64,000 nt of DNA from SIG299 sp045531955. Lineage in GTDB: Bacteria > Bacillota > Clostridia > Lachnospirales > Lachnospiraceae. The notes under the pieces were generated by a model. The model saw only the letters and a program-made list of their open reading frames with translations, ran no database searches and was not told where the DNA came from. This document shows positions 31,988 through 41,058 of the stretch, one piece after another (position 1 is the stretch's first letter; each line of letters opens with the position of its first letter). Location of the stretch: the NCBI GenBank assembly GCA_045531955.1, contig JAZSFC010000041.1:72979-136978 (forward strand), in the 5' to 3' direction. A program made the translations under genes and the position numbers.

Positions 31988-34138
31988 TCAGTATCCCACA
32001 TCAAAATAAAATATTGGATTATAGTATGTACCGTCCTTTAGCATCTCCAAGTGAAGATGACTTCCGGTACTGTTTCCCGTACTTCCCGCAGCACCTATCT
32101 GTGTTCCCCTTGTTACTGTCTGTCCTTGGGATACACTGATACTGCTTAAATGGGCATATTTTGTGGTATAGCCTTCGCTGTTGGTAATTACGATATAGTT
32201 ACCGTATCCGCTGTCATAAGCTACTGTCGTAACCTCTCCGTCATGGGTTGCATAAATCGGAGTTCCTTCAGAAAGTGCAATATCCAGTCCACGATGCAAC
32301 TGCTGTTCACCGGAAATCGGGTGTATTCTGTACCCGTAGTAACTGCTTATATAGTTATACCAATTCGATGTAACCGGACTGTCAAAAATCTGTATTGCAC
32401 CTTTGGTATCCTGATACATATAAAATACCTCCGACTGCTCTGCATCCATTCTTCCTGCTACCACGGTTTCAAGCGGTGTCACAGCCAGCTTGACCTTCAA
32501 TATGCTGACTTCATATTCCACCTCTACCTCATATTCGACTTCGACCTCGTATTCAACTTCCACTTCATACTCGACCTCTACCTCGTACTCATATTCCTCT
32601 GTCCCGGTGGAACCATCCGGGTTAATCACGGTTCTTGTACCTGTCCTTGTCTCCGTCCGGGTTCTTGTCTCCATACGGGTACGGGTTTCGGTTCTTGTCC
32701 TCGTTTCTATTCGTGTCCGGGTCTCGGTAGTCGGAGTTAATGTCAGCTCATACATATCCTCGTACAAAGAAACTATTTCCTCATCCACATCATTATAGGT
32801 AAACTCTGTTTTTATAGTGGAAAGATAACTGATAAGAGTAAACGGACTATGCCCGATTGTTCCAAGCTCATAACTGTACTCATCATAATCAGGATTTTCC
32901 GTTTCAATGTTGTTTATCTCGGTCTGCAACTGCATCTCCAGATTAGTAAATTCAAGCTCTGCCGCATCTATATCCTCCGGCTGGCTGAAATAACTGCTTA
33001 CCATTACGGTTGTGGAAGTATCGGCAAACATCGCTCCACAGGAAGAAAATGCAGTCATGATAAATAAAATCAGCAAAAAGAAGATAAGTGCGATTGCTAT
33101 CACGGTTATGTTTCTTCCCACAAGCTCCTGTGCCTTTTTGAATACCGCAACCGCAGCATCCTTCGTTTTTGTTGCCATTCCCTGTGCAGTTTTGGAAGCA
33201 CCCTTATTGCGGTATGCTTTCGCATAATCACGTTTAATTCGCTGTTTCTGCATACGCTTTTGTGCTGCCTTTTTCCCTGCTTCCGGGTGTTCTTCCACAT
33301 ATTTCTGATACAAAAAATCGGTATCCGCTTTCATTTTCTTCTGCTCCAGCTTCTGTACCTTTTCCTTGTCTCTCTGATGTTTCGGTTTGTGGTGGTCTAT
33401 CACAAAATCAAAGCTCCGTTCCACGGTCTGCTCCGTTTTGTGGGCGGCTTCCACACCGGAATTTTCTTTCTCATGTTCCGCCACCTTGCCATGCACGAAG
33501 TTGGAACCCTCATTTTGCAATCGACGGGATATTCCCTTAAACTGCTCCTGACTCTGAAAGTCCTTGTCACGGACAACGGGAACTAACACATTTCTTCCCT
33601 TGCCCGTTTTTTCGTCAAAGACCCTCTCCCATTTGTAATCGGTCTGTTTGGGCAGTTTTGCGTGTGCCTTCTCGTACTTCTTCCCTGCCTTTTCAGACTT
33701 TTTCCGCAGTTTCTCCAGCTTCTCACTTCCCACAAAAGTGCTGTCCCCTCCATCGGCAAACATATTGTCTGCCTTAAAATCGTTGGTATGGGTCTGCTCT
33801 TTTTTCTGCTTTTTACGACCTCCCGCACCGTCAGAACGATAATAGGTATTCTTCCCACGGTGTCCCTCAGAGCTGCCCTGTTCGGTATCGTCTTTCTTAT
33901 CCTCAAAGAACTGCTCTGTTTTTTTCTCCTCCCGGTGTTCCGTATTCTCCCCGGTGGCACTTTCGGACAAATTGTCCGAAGGTTGCTCCTGTGTGGCAGA
34001 TGCTTTCTCCTTTTTTTGTTTTGGCTTCTGCCTTTTCTTTTTCTGCCCGGAGCCACCACCACCCTTACCGGAACCGTCAAGGAAGTCCGTGCTGTCCTTC
34101 CTAAACTCAGAGTTATCCGGTTTTATCTCTTTACTCAT
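31988..34138 (-). CDS. Conjugation peptidoglycan endopeptidase, M23 type, with expanded repeats
   Basis: The 716-residue protein starts at ATG 34138 (GAGG at nine bases; the ATG at 34144 is too close). It has a long charged cytoplasmic region, a transmembrane segment at ~343-365 (ITVIAIALIFFLLILFIM), a repeat zone and a C-terminal M23/LytM domain (~600-716) with HRGLD, YAHLSS and GSHLHLE as metal-binding/catalytic motifs. It should cut peptidoglycan to let the channel through. The repeat zone has Arg/Thr units (TETRTRIETRTRTE) followed by five EYEVEV units. The position matches the CD1108-type hydrolase of related elements. It overlaps virB4 by 8 bp. Confidence 0.87.
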   Translation of the reverse strand: MSKEIKPDNSEFRKDSTDFLDGSGKGGGGSGQKKKRQKPKQKKEKASATQEQPSDNLSESATGENTEHREEKKTEQFFEDKKDDTEQGSSEGHRGKNTYYRSDGAGGRKKQKKEQTHTNDFKADNMFADGGDSTFVGSEKLEKLRKKSEKAGKKYEKAHAKLPKQTDYKWERVFDEKTGKGRNVLVPVVRDKDFQSQEQFKGISRRLQNEGSNFVHGKVAEHEKENSGVEAAHKTEQTVERSFDFVIDHHKPKHQRDKEKVQKLEQKKMKADTDFLYQKYVEEHPEAGKKAAQKRMQKQRIKRDYAKAYRNKGASKTAQGMATKTKDAAVAVFKKAQELVGRNITVIAIALIFFLLILFIMTAFSSCGAMFADTSTTVMVSSYFSQPEDIDAAELEFTNLEMQLQTEINNIETENPDYDEYSYELGTIGHSPFTLISYLSTIKTEFTYNDVDEEIVSLYEDMYELTLTPTTETRTRIETRTRTETRTRMETRTRTETRTGTRTVINPDGSTGTEEYEYEVEVEYEVEVEYEVEVEYEVEVEYEVSILKVKLAVTPLETVVAGRMDAEQSEVFYMYQDTKGAIQIFDSPVTSNWYNYISSYYGYRIHPISGEQQLHRGLDIALSEGTPIYATHDGEVTTVAYDSGYGNYIVITNSEGYTTKYAHLSSISVSQGQTVTRGTQIGAAGSTGNSTGSHLHLEMLKDGTYYNPIFYFDVGY
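32515..32735 (-). repeat. Tandem repeats inside the endopeptidase gene
   Basis: Two adjacent arrays: 18-bp units encoding EYEVEV (about 32515-32600) and shorter units encoding TRTxTE-like peptides (about 32630-32735). Base changes between units are mostly synonymous, so the peptide repeat is kept. Confidence 0.8.
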
Positions 34139-36596
34139 TGCCATTTTCCTCGTCTTTCTGTACCGCTTCCTCCGGCTTGGTATTCATAATCGCATACGTC
34201 TTGGTATCCGTCGGGTATCGGTCAACAAAAGGAATGACAATATTATCAAAAATAATCAGTCCGCTTCCCTGCTCCGCACTCGTCACATAACTAAGCTGCT
34301 TTTCGGAAAGCTCCAGCTTTTCCGCAAGTACCTTCTGGTCTCCGGCACTTTGGTTCAACAGATAAATAAAATCACTGTTGCCTAAAATACCCTCTACATC
34401 ATGGGACTTCAAAAAGTCCGTTACGTTCTGAGTCAGTCCGGTTGGGATACCTCCCCACTTTCTAAAGCGTTTCCAGATTTCCACGGAATAGATTGCAGTC
34501 TGCTTGTCCTTTAACAGTAAGTGGAACTCGTCACAGTAATATCTTGTGGCAATTCTGCGTTCCCTGTTGATTGTAACCCTGTTCCATACCGCATCCTGTA
34601 CAATCAGCATACCAAGCTCTTTTAACTGACTTCCAAGCTCCTTAATATCAAAGCACATAATACGGTTGTTAGAGTCCACATTGGTACGGTGGTTAAAGTA
34701 ATTCTGTGAACCATGCACATACATCCACAGACAGTTGGCAATACGTTCAGCCTTCGGATTGTCATGTGCCAAAAGTGCATTATACAAGTCCTCCAGCATC
34801 GGCATATTCTCCGGCACGGGATTTTTGAAGTATTCCATATAGACCCTTTCAATACATTGGTCTATGATACCCTTCTCATCCGTAGTCAGACCGTCCTTTC
34901 CCCCGGCAATCATATCGCACAGGGTAATAAGAAAGTCACTCTTTAACCGGAGTGCTTCTTTATCCCCGATGTGGCTAAGCTGAATATCCATCGGATTAAG
35001 ATAATCCGTAGAGTTTGTCGCAAGCCTGATAACCTGCCCGTTTAGTGCCTGTACCAAAGGAAAATACTCGCCCTCCGGGTCACAGATAATCACATCGTCC
35101 CTTGTCATAAGGAAGCAGCCAAGAATTTCTCTCTTGGCACTAAAACTCTTACCACTTCCCGGTGTTCCAAGTATCATACCGTTAGGTGTTCTAAGTTTCT
35201 TGCGGTCTGCAAGTATCATGTTATTTGATAAGGCATTCAAACCATAATACAGAGCCGGTGTAGGCATAAATAATTCCTGTGTGGAAAACGGAATTAAAAT
35301 AGCGGTACTCTTTGTGGTAAGGTCTCTTTCAATTCCTGTTTCATTGATGCCAATCGGTGCCGATGCCATCAATCCCTTCTCCTGTAAATACTGCATACAA
35401 CGCAGATTGCAGTTGCCCTGCTGAATAATACCGGACACTCTCTGTATCACGCTTTCCAATTCTCTTTTTGTCTTGCCAAAACAGGTAATGAGGAATGTTG
35501 CGTTAATCATCTTCTGATTACTGTTGTTTAAGTCCTCCAAAAGAGCCAGCGTGTCACGCTCATAAGCGGAAATATCCGGTGGCATGATGTCCATATCATA
35601 GCCATTTCTGACCGCTTTTTTCTGCTCGTCAATCTTCATCTTCTGAATGTTGGATAACGAGCCTTTCAGATTTTTCATTGCCTTTACCGGGTCAACGGTC
35701 TGCAAGTGCATGGTAATACTGATGTTTTCATCCACAGCAAGCAGTTTTTTCATCAGCTCATCCGTAAACCGTGGAGCAATCATGTTCAGATATGCCACAC
35801 TGCCATACATATTGCCGACCTTGAAACGGTTCGGGTTGCGGAAATCAAATCCCGGTGGAGCAATATAATCTTTCACGGAACCGCCGGACTCTGCCATATC
35901 CTTGTATGAAAAGTGGAATGGCTCCATGCTGTCCTGATTGAAATATTCATGCAACACCCGCAGACGTTCCTTTCCATCCATCGGCTTCACAGGCGTTCCT
36001 AAATTACGCAAATTCTTGATTACACCGTTTTCAATGGCTCCGAGCTTTGCACTCGCTTCCTTAAAACCTTTTGCTTCCACACCAAACAAAAGATACTTGG
36101 ACTTCACAATACCGTTATTTCCCTTTGCCATCTGATGTTTTAACATCTCGGAAAATTCCTCTCGAATATCATCAAAGGCATCGTGCTGCATTGGTATTTC
36201 AATCTGCTCCATGAGTATCCTTTCGTTTACCCTGCGATTAAATAAAAAGAGCTGGAATTTTACTCCCGGCTCAAAAAAATTGATACACTCACTATATAAT
36301 TGTAAAACCTCCGCTTTTTCTTCATCGTTCAACAGGTCATAGTTAATATCAAAAAATTCCACCATCTTTGTGTAGTAGGTGGGTGTGACCTGACAAACAC
36401 CATTCTTATACATTCTCTGAAAAGTAATGGTTTTCTGTGCGGTGGTAGGTACTTCTTTTTTCTTACCGTTCCCGGATAAAATATGGCGAAGCTCAGCCAT
36501 TCGCTTTTTCTCCTGCATGGTAAGTCCGCCCGTCTTTTTCCCTGTTGGGGACGGTTTGACTGCCGCTTTCTTACCTTGCTTTTTCTTTACACTCAA
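34131..36596 (-). CDS. VirB4/TraE-type conjugation ATPase
   Basis: An 821-residue ATPase that powers the type IV secretion channel. Walker A is GTPGSGKSFSAKRE (~477-490); Walker B is RYYCDEFHLLL (~684-694); the arginine/glutamine region GLTQNVTDFLKS follows. The N-terminal domain (~100-430) fits VirB4 proteins of Gram-positive elements. The start appears to be a TTG at 36596 with AAGGAG ten bases upstream, inside the prgI gene. It lies after PrgI and before the endopeptidase, the standard order. Confidence 0.93.
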   Translation of the reverse strand: MSVKKKQGKKAAVKPSPTGKKTGGLTMQEKKRMAELRHILSGNGKKKEVPTTAQKTITFQRMYKNGVCQVTPTYYTKMVEFFDINYDLLNDEEKAEVLQLYSECINFFEPGVKFQLFLFNRRVNERILMEQIEIPMQHDAFDDIREEFSEMLKHQMAKGNNGIVKSKYLLFGVEAKGFKEASAKLGAIENGVIKNLRNLGTPVKPMDGKERLRVLHEYFNQDSMEPFHFSYKDMAESGGSVKDYIAPPGFDFRNPNRFKVGNMYGSVAYLNMIAPRFTDELMKKLLAVDENISITMHLQTVDPVKAMKNLKGSLSNIQKMKIDEQKKAVRNGYDMDIMPPDISAYERDTLALLEDLNNSNQKMINATFLITCFGKTKRELESVIQRVSGIIQQGNCNLRCMQYLQEKGLMASAPIGINETGIERDLTTKSTAILIPFSTQELFMPTPALYYGLNALSNNMILADRKKLRTPNGMILGTPGSGKSFSAKREILGCFLMTRDDVIICDPEGEYFPLVQALNGQVIRLATNSTDYLNPMDIQLSHIGDKEALRLKSDFLITLCDMIAGGKDGLTTDEKGIIDQCIERVYMEYFKNPVPENMPMLEDLYNALLAHDNPKAERIANCLWMYVHGSQNYFNHRTNVDSNNRIMCFDIKELGSQLKELGMLIVQDAVWNRVTINRERRIATRYYCDEFHLLLKDKQTAIYSVEIWKRFRKWGGIPTGLTQNVTDFLKSHDVEGILGNSDFIYLLNQSAGDQKVLAEKLELSEKQLSYVTSAEQGSGLIIFDNIVIPFVDRYPTDTKTYAIMNTKPEEAVQKDEENGNE

Positions 36597-36951
36597 GATA
36601 ATATAACTCCTTCCTTAGTTTTTCTCGTTCCTCCAATTCCCGGAATAAATTCTCCGACTTATAGGGTCTGATGCCCGGTGTCAAAAACTTCTGCCTTATC
36701 ATAAAAAACAACAGCTTCTCTGCCGGAAATCCGTCTTTCTCATACATCGCAAAAAAGAAAAATGGCAGCATGAGAACCACCATTCCGAGTGCCGCAACTT
36801 CCATTCCCAAAACTCCTTTGGTAAACAGATAAAACGGTATTCCCGTAAGTCCGGCTCCACTAAAGCAAATTAACTGTCGTTTTGTCAGATTGGCTATCAC
36901 TTTCGTTTTTATACCGGACAAATCTTTCGGTACTGCCACTGATATAGCCAT
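36571..36951 (-). CDS. PrgI family (VirB3-like) membrane protein
   Basis: 126 residues from ATG 36951 (GGAG at six bases). The N-terminus AISVAVPKDLSGIKTKVIAN is typical of PrgI, followed by two transmembrane segments (~23-45 and 51-72) and a basic cytoplasmic tail (GIRPYKSENLFRELEEREKL). PrgI/VirB3 proteins sit at the inner-membrane platform of the channel and bind VirB4, which is encoded next and overlaps by 26 bp. Confidence 0.88.
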   Translation of the reverse strand: MAISVAVPKDLSGIKTKVIANLTKRQLICFSGAGLTGIPFYLFTKGVLGMEVAALGMVVLMLPFFFFAMYEKDGFPAEKLLFFMIRQKFLTPGIRPYKSENLFRELEEREKLRKELYYLECKEKAR

Positions 36952-36984
36952 ATACAACTCCTTTCCGCAAACTGTACCTGTCTG

Positions 36985-37857
36985 CTAATGTGCATTGATA
37001 ACTGATTTTGCAAGTCCGCCCGTCTTAAAGAGCGAAAAGCACAGGATTACCGTATAAGCTGCCACTGACCATAGTGCAGAGTGAAGATTTCCGGCTACTG
37101 CAACACTTGACACTAATACTGCGTAAATTGCCACGCAGACCATAATAAAGAACCCCTGTACTGCCAATGCAAACAGTCCCTTAAAATAATTACTTCCGAT
37201 ACTTCCCCATTCTTTGTTTGTCCATGTGGCAAACGGTATCGGGGATACTGAGATATAAAGGTATATTTCAATCATTCGTCCGTATAAAATGACGGTGATG
37301 AGGACTGACATGATTTTCATACACATACTGATAATCATGGTTTCCATTCCAAGACCAATCAGCTCTCCTATGCCCATCGTGCTAATCTGGTTGTTAAACA
37401 TGGTCACGAGCGTAGCCTGCACATTTAGGTTTGTTGCTCCCGAAATCTGCGCCCCGGCCCGTGTCACAATATGGCTTCCCACATCAAATACTGCCATTGT
37501 AATATCAAAGGTATTGCTTACAATCCATACCGCAATACACGCTTTGAACAGGTATCTGAAGAACAAACTGCTGTCAAAATCGTGCAGATTATTCTTCTCC
37601 ATTACCATCGTGATAAGCTCATAGCAGAGTACGAAAGTAATTATCATACCTGCTATGGGGACTATCACATTCTCGGACAGGTTCTTAACCATGTTAAAAA
37701 TACTTGAATTCCATGAGCTGGGAGTCTGGCTGACCTCCCCGGCGATTGTTCCGACTTTGGTATTTACATCGTTGAACATCGTTTCCAGATTAGTCAGCAC
37801 CCAGCCTTGCAGCATTTCCTTTATAAACTCAGTAATTTTGTCTATAATTCCGCCCAT
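36985..37857 (-). CDS. TrbL/VirB6-like polytopic channel protein
   Basis: 290 residues with about six hydrophobic segments, the first near residue 65 (VIVPIAGMIITFVLCYELI). The N-terminal amphipathic region (IIDKITEFIKEMLQGWVLTN) and the sequence YLYISVSPIPFATWTNKEWG mark the VirB6-like proteins of Tn1549/CTn elements. It probably forms part of the membrane pore. No good ribosome site precedes ATG 37857; it begins 3 bp after the Maff2 stop, so translation is likely coupled. Confidence 0.82.
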   Translation of the reverse strand: MGGIIDKITEFIKEMLQGWVLTNLETMFNDVNTKVGTIAGEVSQTPSSWNSSIFNMVKNLSENVIVPIAGMIITFVLCYELITMVMEKNNLHDFDSSLFFRYLFKACIAVWIVSNTFDITMAVFDVGSHIVTRAGAQISGATNLNVQATLVTMFNNQISTMGIGELIGLGMETMIISMCMKIMSVLITVILYGRMIEIYLYISVSPIPFATWTNKEWGSIGSNYFKGLFALAVQGFFIMVCVAIYAVLVSSVAVAGNLHSALWSVAAYTVILCFSLFKTGGLAKSVINAH

Positions 37858-37860
37858 CTA

Positions 37861-38076
37861 TTATGAGAACAGAGTGGAAAGCTGAGGAATCACCGTCTGT
37901 GCGATGATGACGATACCGCCACCTGCCATGAGCTGCTTCATACCCTGAGACTTCGCACCAGGATTGTCATTACCGTAACCCTCTAACAAGTTAATTACGC
38001 CCCATACTGCTACACCTGCTCCAAGAGCTGTTACTACTACCTTTAAGGTTGTGATTGTTGATGCAAAAAATTCCAT
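37861..38076 (-). CDS. Maff2 family small membrane protein
   Basis: 71 residues with two hydrophobic segments (TTLKVVVTALGAGVAVWGVI and LMAGGGIVIIAQTVIPQL) separated by YGNDNPGAKSQGMKQ. This is the Maff2 pattern, seen next to the VirB6-like gene in many clostridial ICEs. By size, topology and position it may be the VirB2/pilin equivalent, but this is not proven. ATG 38076 follows GGAGG. Confidence 0.88.
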   Translation of the reverse strand: MEFFASTITTLKVVVTALGAGVAVWGVINLLEGYGNDNPGAKSQGMKQLMAGGGIVIIAQTVIPQLSTLFS

Positions 38077-38108
38077 TTTAATTATCCTCCAATATTGTTA
38101 TTTGCTCT

Positions 38109-40049
38109 CTATGCCGAGAGTTCGCCTAAATCAAATACTTCAACCTGTTCGTTCTGCTTAACGACAAGTCTTTTGCTTAAAAACTTCTCAATGTCAAAGG
38201 TGTTCTTTTTGTCATAGTCGGACAGCAGCTTGTACTGCTTGTGCTTCGTTATATCGTATTTATTTGAGAAGAAAGGTCTCACACCCCTAAGCTGCATGAT
38301 ACATTTGCCACCATCCATAACAGCAATCTCATCCTGTGACATAAGTTCCTTTCCGGTCTTTTGATAATTCAGACCGTAGGACTGCGTTGTACCTCTTGTA
38401 TCCGAGGTATTGTAAAGGTCAATCGTTTCCTTACCCAAAATCTCCGCCATATCCTTCAGCGTGGTCTTTTCCTTACCACCGAGGAAAATGGTGGTATCAC
38501 AGTTGCCCTCTATCGTGTCCGCATTGTCCTTATAAATAGCCTTTAGCTGGCTCTTTGACTGCAAAATAATAGAAGCAGAGATTTCCCTGCTTCGTATCGT
38601 TGCAATCAGCTTTTCAAATTGTGGTATCTGCCCGATGTTCGCAAACTCGTCCAATAGACAGCGTACATGGATAGGCAGTCTGCCATTATACACATCGTCT
38701 GCCCTGTCGCAAAGCAGATTAAAGAGCTGTGAATACATAATGGATACTACAAAATTAAAGGTTGCATCCGTGTCACTGATGATTACAAACAGTGCGGTCT
38801 TTTTCTCTCCCAAGGTATCCAATTCAAGCTCATCATAGCTCATAATCTCTCTCAGCTCCGCAATGTCAAACGGTGCCAATCTCGCTCCGCAGCTAATCAG
38901 AATACTCTTTGCTGTCTTTCCGGCAGCCAGCTTGTACTTCTTATACTGCTTCACGGCAAAATGCTCCGGTTCTCGTTCTTCCAATTCTTCAAACATCAAA
39001 TCCACAGCATTCTTAAATTCTTCATCATCTTCCCTTGTTTCCGATGCGTTAATCATATCAATGAGCGTGTTGAAGTTCTGCTCCTCCTCCACACACTCGT
39101 ACCAGATATAGCCTATGTAGGCTTGGTATAACAGCTTTTCAGCCTTTACCCAGAAATCCTCCGTAGCCTGACTTCCTTCGCCCTTGGTATTTACGATAAG
39201 CGTATTTACCAGCTTCAGAATGTCTTTCTCACTGCGGATATACGCAAATGGATTGTAGTGCATGGACTTTTTGAAGTTAATGGTATTCAGTACCTTAATC
39301 CGGTAAGGCTCATATACAACCTTCCCTTTCTTATCCCGCACCACATTTCCATTTTCATCGGTCATGGGTGTACCCTTTGCAAGCATCTTGCCACACTCCA
39401 ACAGCACTGTACCTTTCGGATCAGTGACCACGTAGGAGCTGTGCATCTGCATAAGATTAGGCTTCACAAAGAACCTCGTCTTACCGGAACCCGAACCACC
39501 AATCACAAGAATATTCTTATTTCTTGCATACTTCGGCTCTTTCGGTCTGCCGGACATCATCAGATATTCCGTTTCGGTAAGAATAATGTTATTCTCAAAA
39601 ACATCGTCCATATATGGCTCAATATCTTTCTCATTCCCCCACCTTGCAGAACCGTACTCCTCACCATGACGGTATTTCTTTGCATTTTTCCCTTTCATAT
39701 ACACTGCCACTCTAAAGGCAACTCCTAAAATAATTCCTACAAACAAATCCTTTAGGTGCAGGCTTGGCAACGGATTGGAAAATGCCTTATCAATCCTTTC
39801 AAATACCGCTATCAACCTTTGGAACAACTCTGTTTCCTCCGTTATGCGGTACAGATATGCCAGCTTGTTTCCAAAATATCCGCACATAAGATAAGGGAAG
39901 TTCTGTAATAACAGCTTCTTCCCTCCCGTCTTGGATAACTTCTTACAAATCTGCTTAAACTTCTGCTCCAATGGATTTGCCTTTTTTGCCACAGGTCTGT
40001 CCCTCGCCCTTGCCACTTTGGTTTTCTTACCACTTTTTCCTTGGCTCAT
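38109..40049 (-). CDS. VirD4/TraG type IV coupling protein
   Basis: A 646-residue ATPase that brings the relaxase-DNA complex to the channel. Walker A is VIGGSGSGKTRFFVKP (~178-193); Walker B is RCLLDEFANIGQIP (~461-474). N-terminal membrane segments are around 105-125 (LFVGIILGVAFRVAVYM). The C-terminal part contains IILQSKSQLKAIYKDNADTI, typical of TraG/VirD4. The start overlaps the PcfB stop by 4 bp, as in pCF10 and Tn1549-like systems where PcfB assists the coupling protein. Confidence 0.94.
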   Translation of the reverse strand: MSQGKSGKKTKVARARDRPVAKKANPLEQKFKQICKKLSKTGGKKLLLQNFPYLMCGYFGNKLAYLYRITEETELFQRLIAVFERIDKAFSNPLPSLHLKDLFVGIILGVAFRVAVYMKGKNAKKYRHGEEYGSARWGNEKDIEPYMDDVFENNIILTETEYLMMSGRPKEPKYARNKNILVIGGSGSGKTRFFVKPNLMQMHSSYVVTDPKGTVLLECGKMLAKGTPMTDENGNVVRDKKGKVVYEPYRIKVLNTINFKKSMHYNPFAYIRSEKDILKLVNTLIVNTKGEGSQATEDFWVKAEKLLYQAYIGYIWYECVEEEQNFNTLIDMINASETREDDEEFKNAVDLMFEELEEREPEHFAVKQYKKYKLAAGKTAKSILISCGARLAPFDIAELREIMSYDELELDTLGEKKTALFVIISDTDATFNFVVSIMYSQLFNLLCDRADDVYNGRLPIHVRCLLDEFANIGQIPQFEKLIATIRSREISASIILQSKSQLKAIYKDNADTIEGNCDTTIFLGGKEKTTLKDMAEILGKETIDLYNTSDTRGTTQSYGLNYQKTGKELMSQDEIAVMDGGKCIMQLRGVRPFFSNKYDITKHKQYKLLSDYDKKNTFDIEKFLSKRLVVKQNEQVEVFDLGELSA

Positions 40050-40522
40050 CGGCTCTCACTCCTTTCCTTTGTCTTGGTTTTTTCTCGTTCCCTGTTCAGT
40101 TTTTGGCTGATGTCCTTGAAGTGCTTCAATACCTTCTTGATAGAAGGCTGATTTCTCTTACGCTCATTCGTGGCAACAAACTCTTTGAATGCCATTGTCA
40201 TAGCGTCCATATCCCTTGCCTTGAAAAAAACGTAATACTTTGGTGGTTGGCAACTCTTATCCTTTTTCAGAGCAAAATCAATACCATACTTTCTCGCCAC
40301 ACGCTCAAAAGCCTTAATATTGCCCTCATTGACCTCAATATTGGTAACTCCGGCATTCTGACCGATAAGCTCCTTTAAGGTCTGCTTTCCCTTGGCAAAT
40401 TGGTTCCTTTTCTGCTTCTGAGCGTTGAGAAACATCCTTAACGCTTTTTCAAGCTCTGTTGCGGACATTTTTGCCGACCTCACACAAAGAGACACCACCT
40501 TTTGGTTTACTTCTTCATGCAC
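40046..40522 (-). CDS. PcfB family (DUF3801) conjugation protein
   Basis: 158 residues, starting at GTG 40522 with AGGGAGG upstream (an ATG two bases away is out of frame). The core SATELEKALRMFLNAQK, then FERVARKYGIDFALKKD and YYVFFKARDMDAMTMAFKEF, fits PcfB/DUF3801. The C-terminus is basic. PcfB is known from pCF10 as an accessory that links relaxosome and coupling protein. It is directly upstream of and overlaps the VirD4 gene. Confidence 0.87.
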   Translation of the reverse strand: MHEEVNQKVVSLCVRSAKMSATELEKALRMFLNAQKQKRNQFAKGKQTLKELIGQNAGVTNIEVNEGNIKAFERVARKYGIDFALKKDKSCQPPKYYVFFKARDMDAMTMAFKEFVATNERKRNQPSIKKVLKHFKDISQKLNREREKTKTKERSESR

Positions 40523-40569
40523 ATCGTCCTAACCTCCCTTTCCGGGCATTGCCCATTTATTACTGCCTG

Positions 40570-40657
40570 TCACGGTGGTTCAAGCAGTCTGCGTAATCTC
40601 TCCATACACAAATCCTCTCTTTCCTCGTTAATGCACTTTAGGACAATTTGTCCGAAA
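40570..40657 (-). pseudogene. Orphan C-terminal coding fragment beside the 23-bp repeat
   Basis: From the repeat copy at 40635-40657 a frame without its own start reads AFGQIVLKCINEEREDLCME and then RLRRLLEPP before a stop at 40570. The first residues FGQIVLK are identical to the end of the membrane protein at 41407-41736 (FGQIVLKSM). This could be the original 3' end of that gene, cut off by the toxin-antitoxin cassette, or a chance frame across the repeat. Confidence 0.5.
40635..40657. repeat. 23-bp direct repeat, left copy
   Basis: Identical over 23 bp to 41415-41437 in the same orientation. Its core is GGACAATTTGTCC, a near-palindrome. The two copies enclose the toxin-antitoxin cassette (780-bp period). 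Confidence 0.85.
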
Positions 40658-40662
40658 GCAAT

Positions 40663-40704
40663 AAAAAAAGGGCAGCTACAAACATTTCTGTTCATAACTG
40701 CCCT
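40663..40704 (-). terminator. Terminator of the toxin-antitoxin operon
   Basis: The coding strand has AGGGCAG, a 22-nt loop region, CTGCCCT and seven T. It ends the cassette just before the left 23-bp repeat. Confidence 0.82.
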
Positions 40705-40728
40705 AACGCTGTTCTTTTCTATTCTGTT

Positions 40729-41058
40729 TTATAATAGATTATCTCTGTCCTGCTTGTTATACAGGAACCTTCGCACTTCCATAATCTTATCATCACCCTC
40801 GTCATCAATAACTACATACCAGACAACAAAGTTTTTCACATAGATACGATAATATGGATACCGTCTTTCCTTCAATGAATGATAAGGCTCAAATGCTTCT
40901 GCCACAGGCTGTCTCTCCAATATGGCTTTTTCAACTGCATCCAACAGGTCATTCGCTGCCTTCTCATTTCCTAAATTCACCGCAATATACACTACCTTCT
41001 GCTCCAAATCTTCATAGAACAAAGGTAAATACCGCAGCTTATACTTTGTATCAGCCAT
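40729..41058 (-). CDS. RelE/ParE-superfamily toxin
   Basis: A 109-residue basic protein with the RelE/ParE layout: an N-terminal strand-helix (YKLRYLPLFYEDLEQKVVYI), a second helix (NEKAANDLLDAVEKAILERQ) and C-terminal strands (PYYRIYVKNFVVWYVVIDDE) ending in VRRFLYNKQD. Family members act either as mRNA interferases or on gyrase; the sequence alone does not say which. ATG 41058 overlaps the antitoxin by 8 bp. The gene lies inside a cassette with its own promoter and terminator. Confidence 0.88.
   Translation of the reverse strand: MADTKYKLRYLPLFYEDLEQKVVYIAVNLGNEKAANDLLDAVEKAILERQPVAEAFEPYHSLKERRYPYYRIYVKNFVVWYVVIDDEGDDKIMEVRRFLYNKQDRDNLL

Noticed and set aside
32150..32798. Plus-strand open frames opposite the endopeptidase gene with striking Ser/Thr/Tyr repeats (STSYSTSTSY)
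   Set aside because: They are the antisense reading of the EYEVEV and TRT repeats of the M23 gene; there is no ribosome site or independent support.
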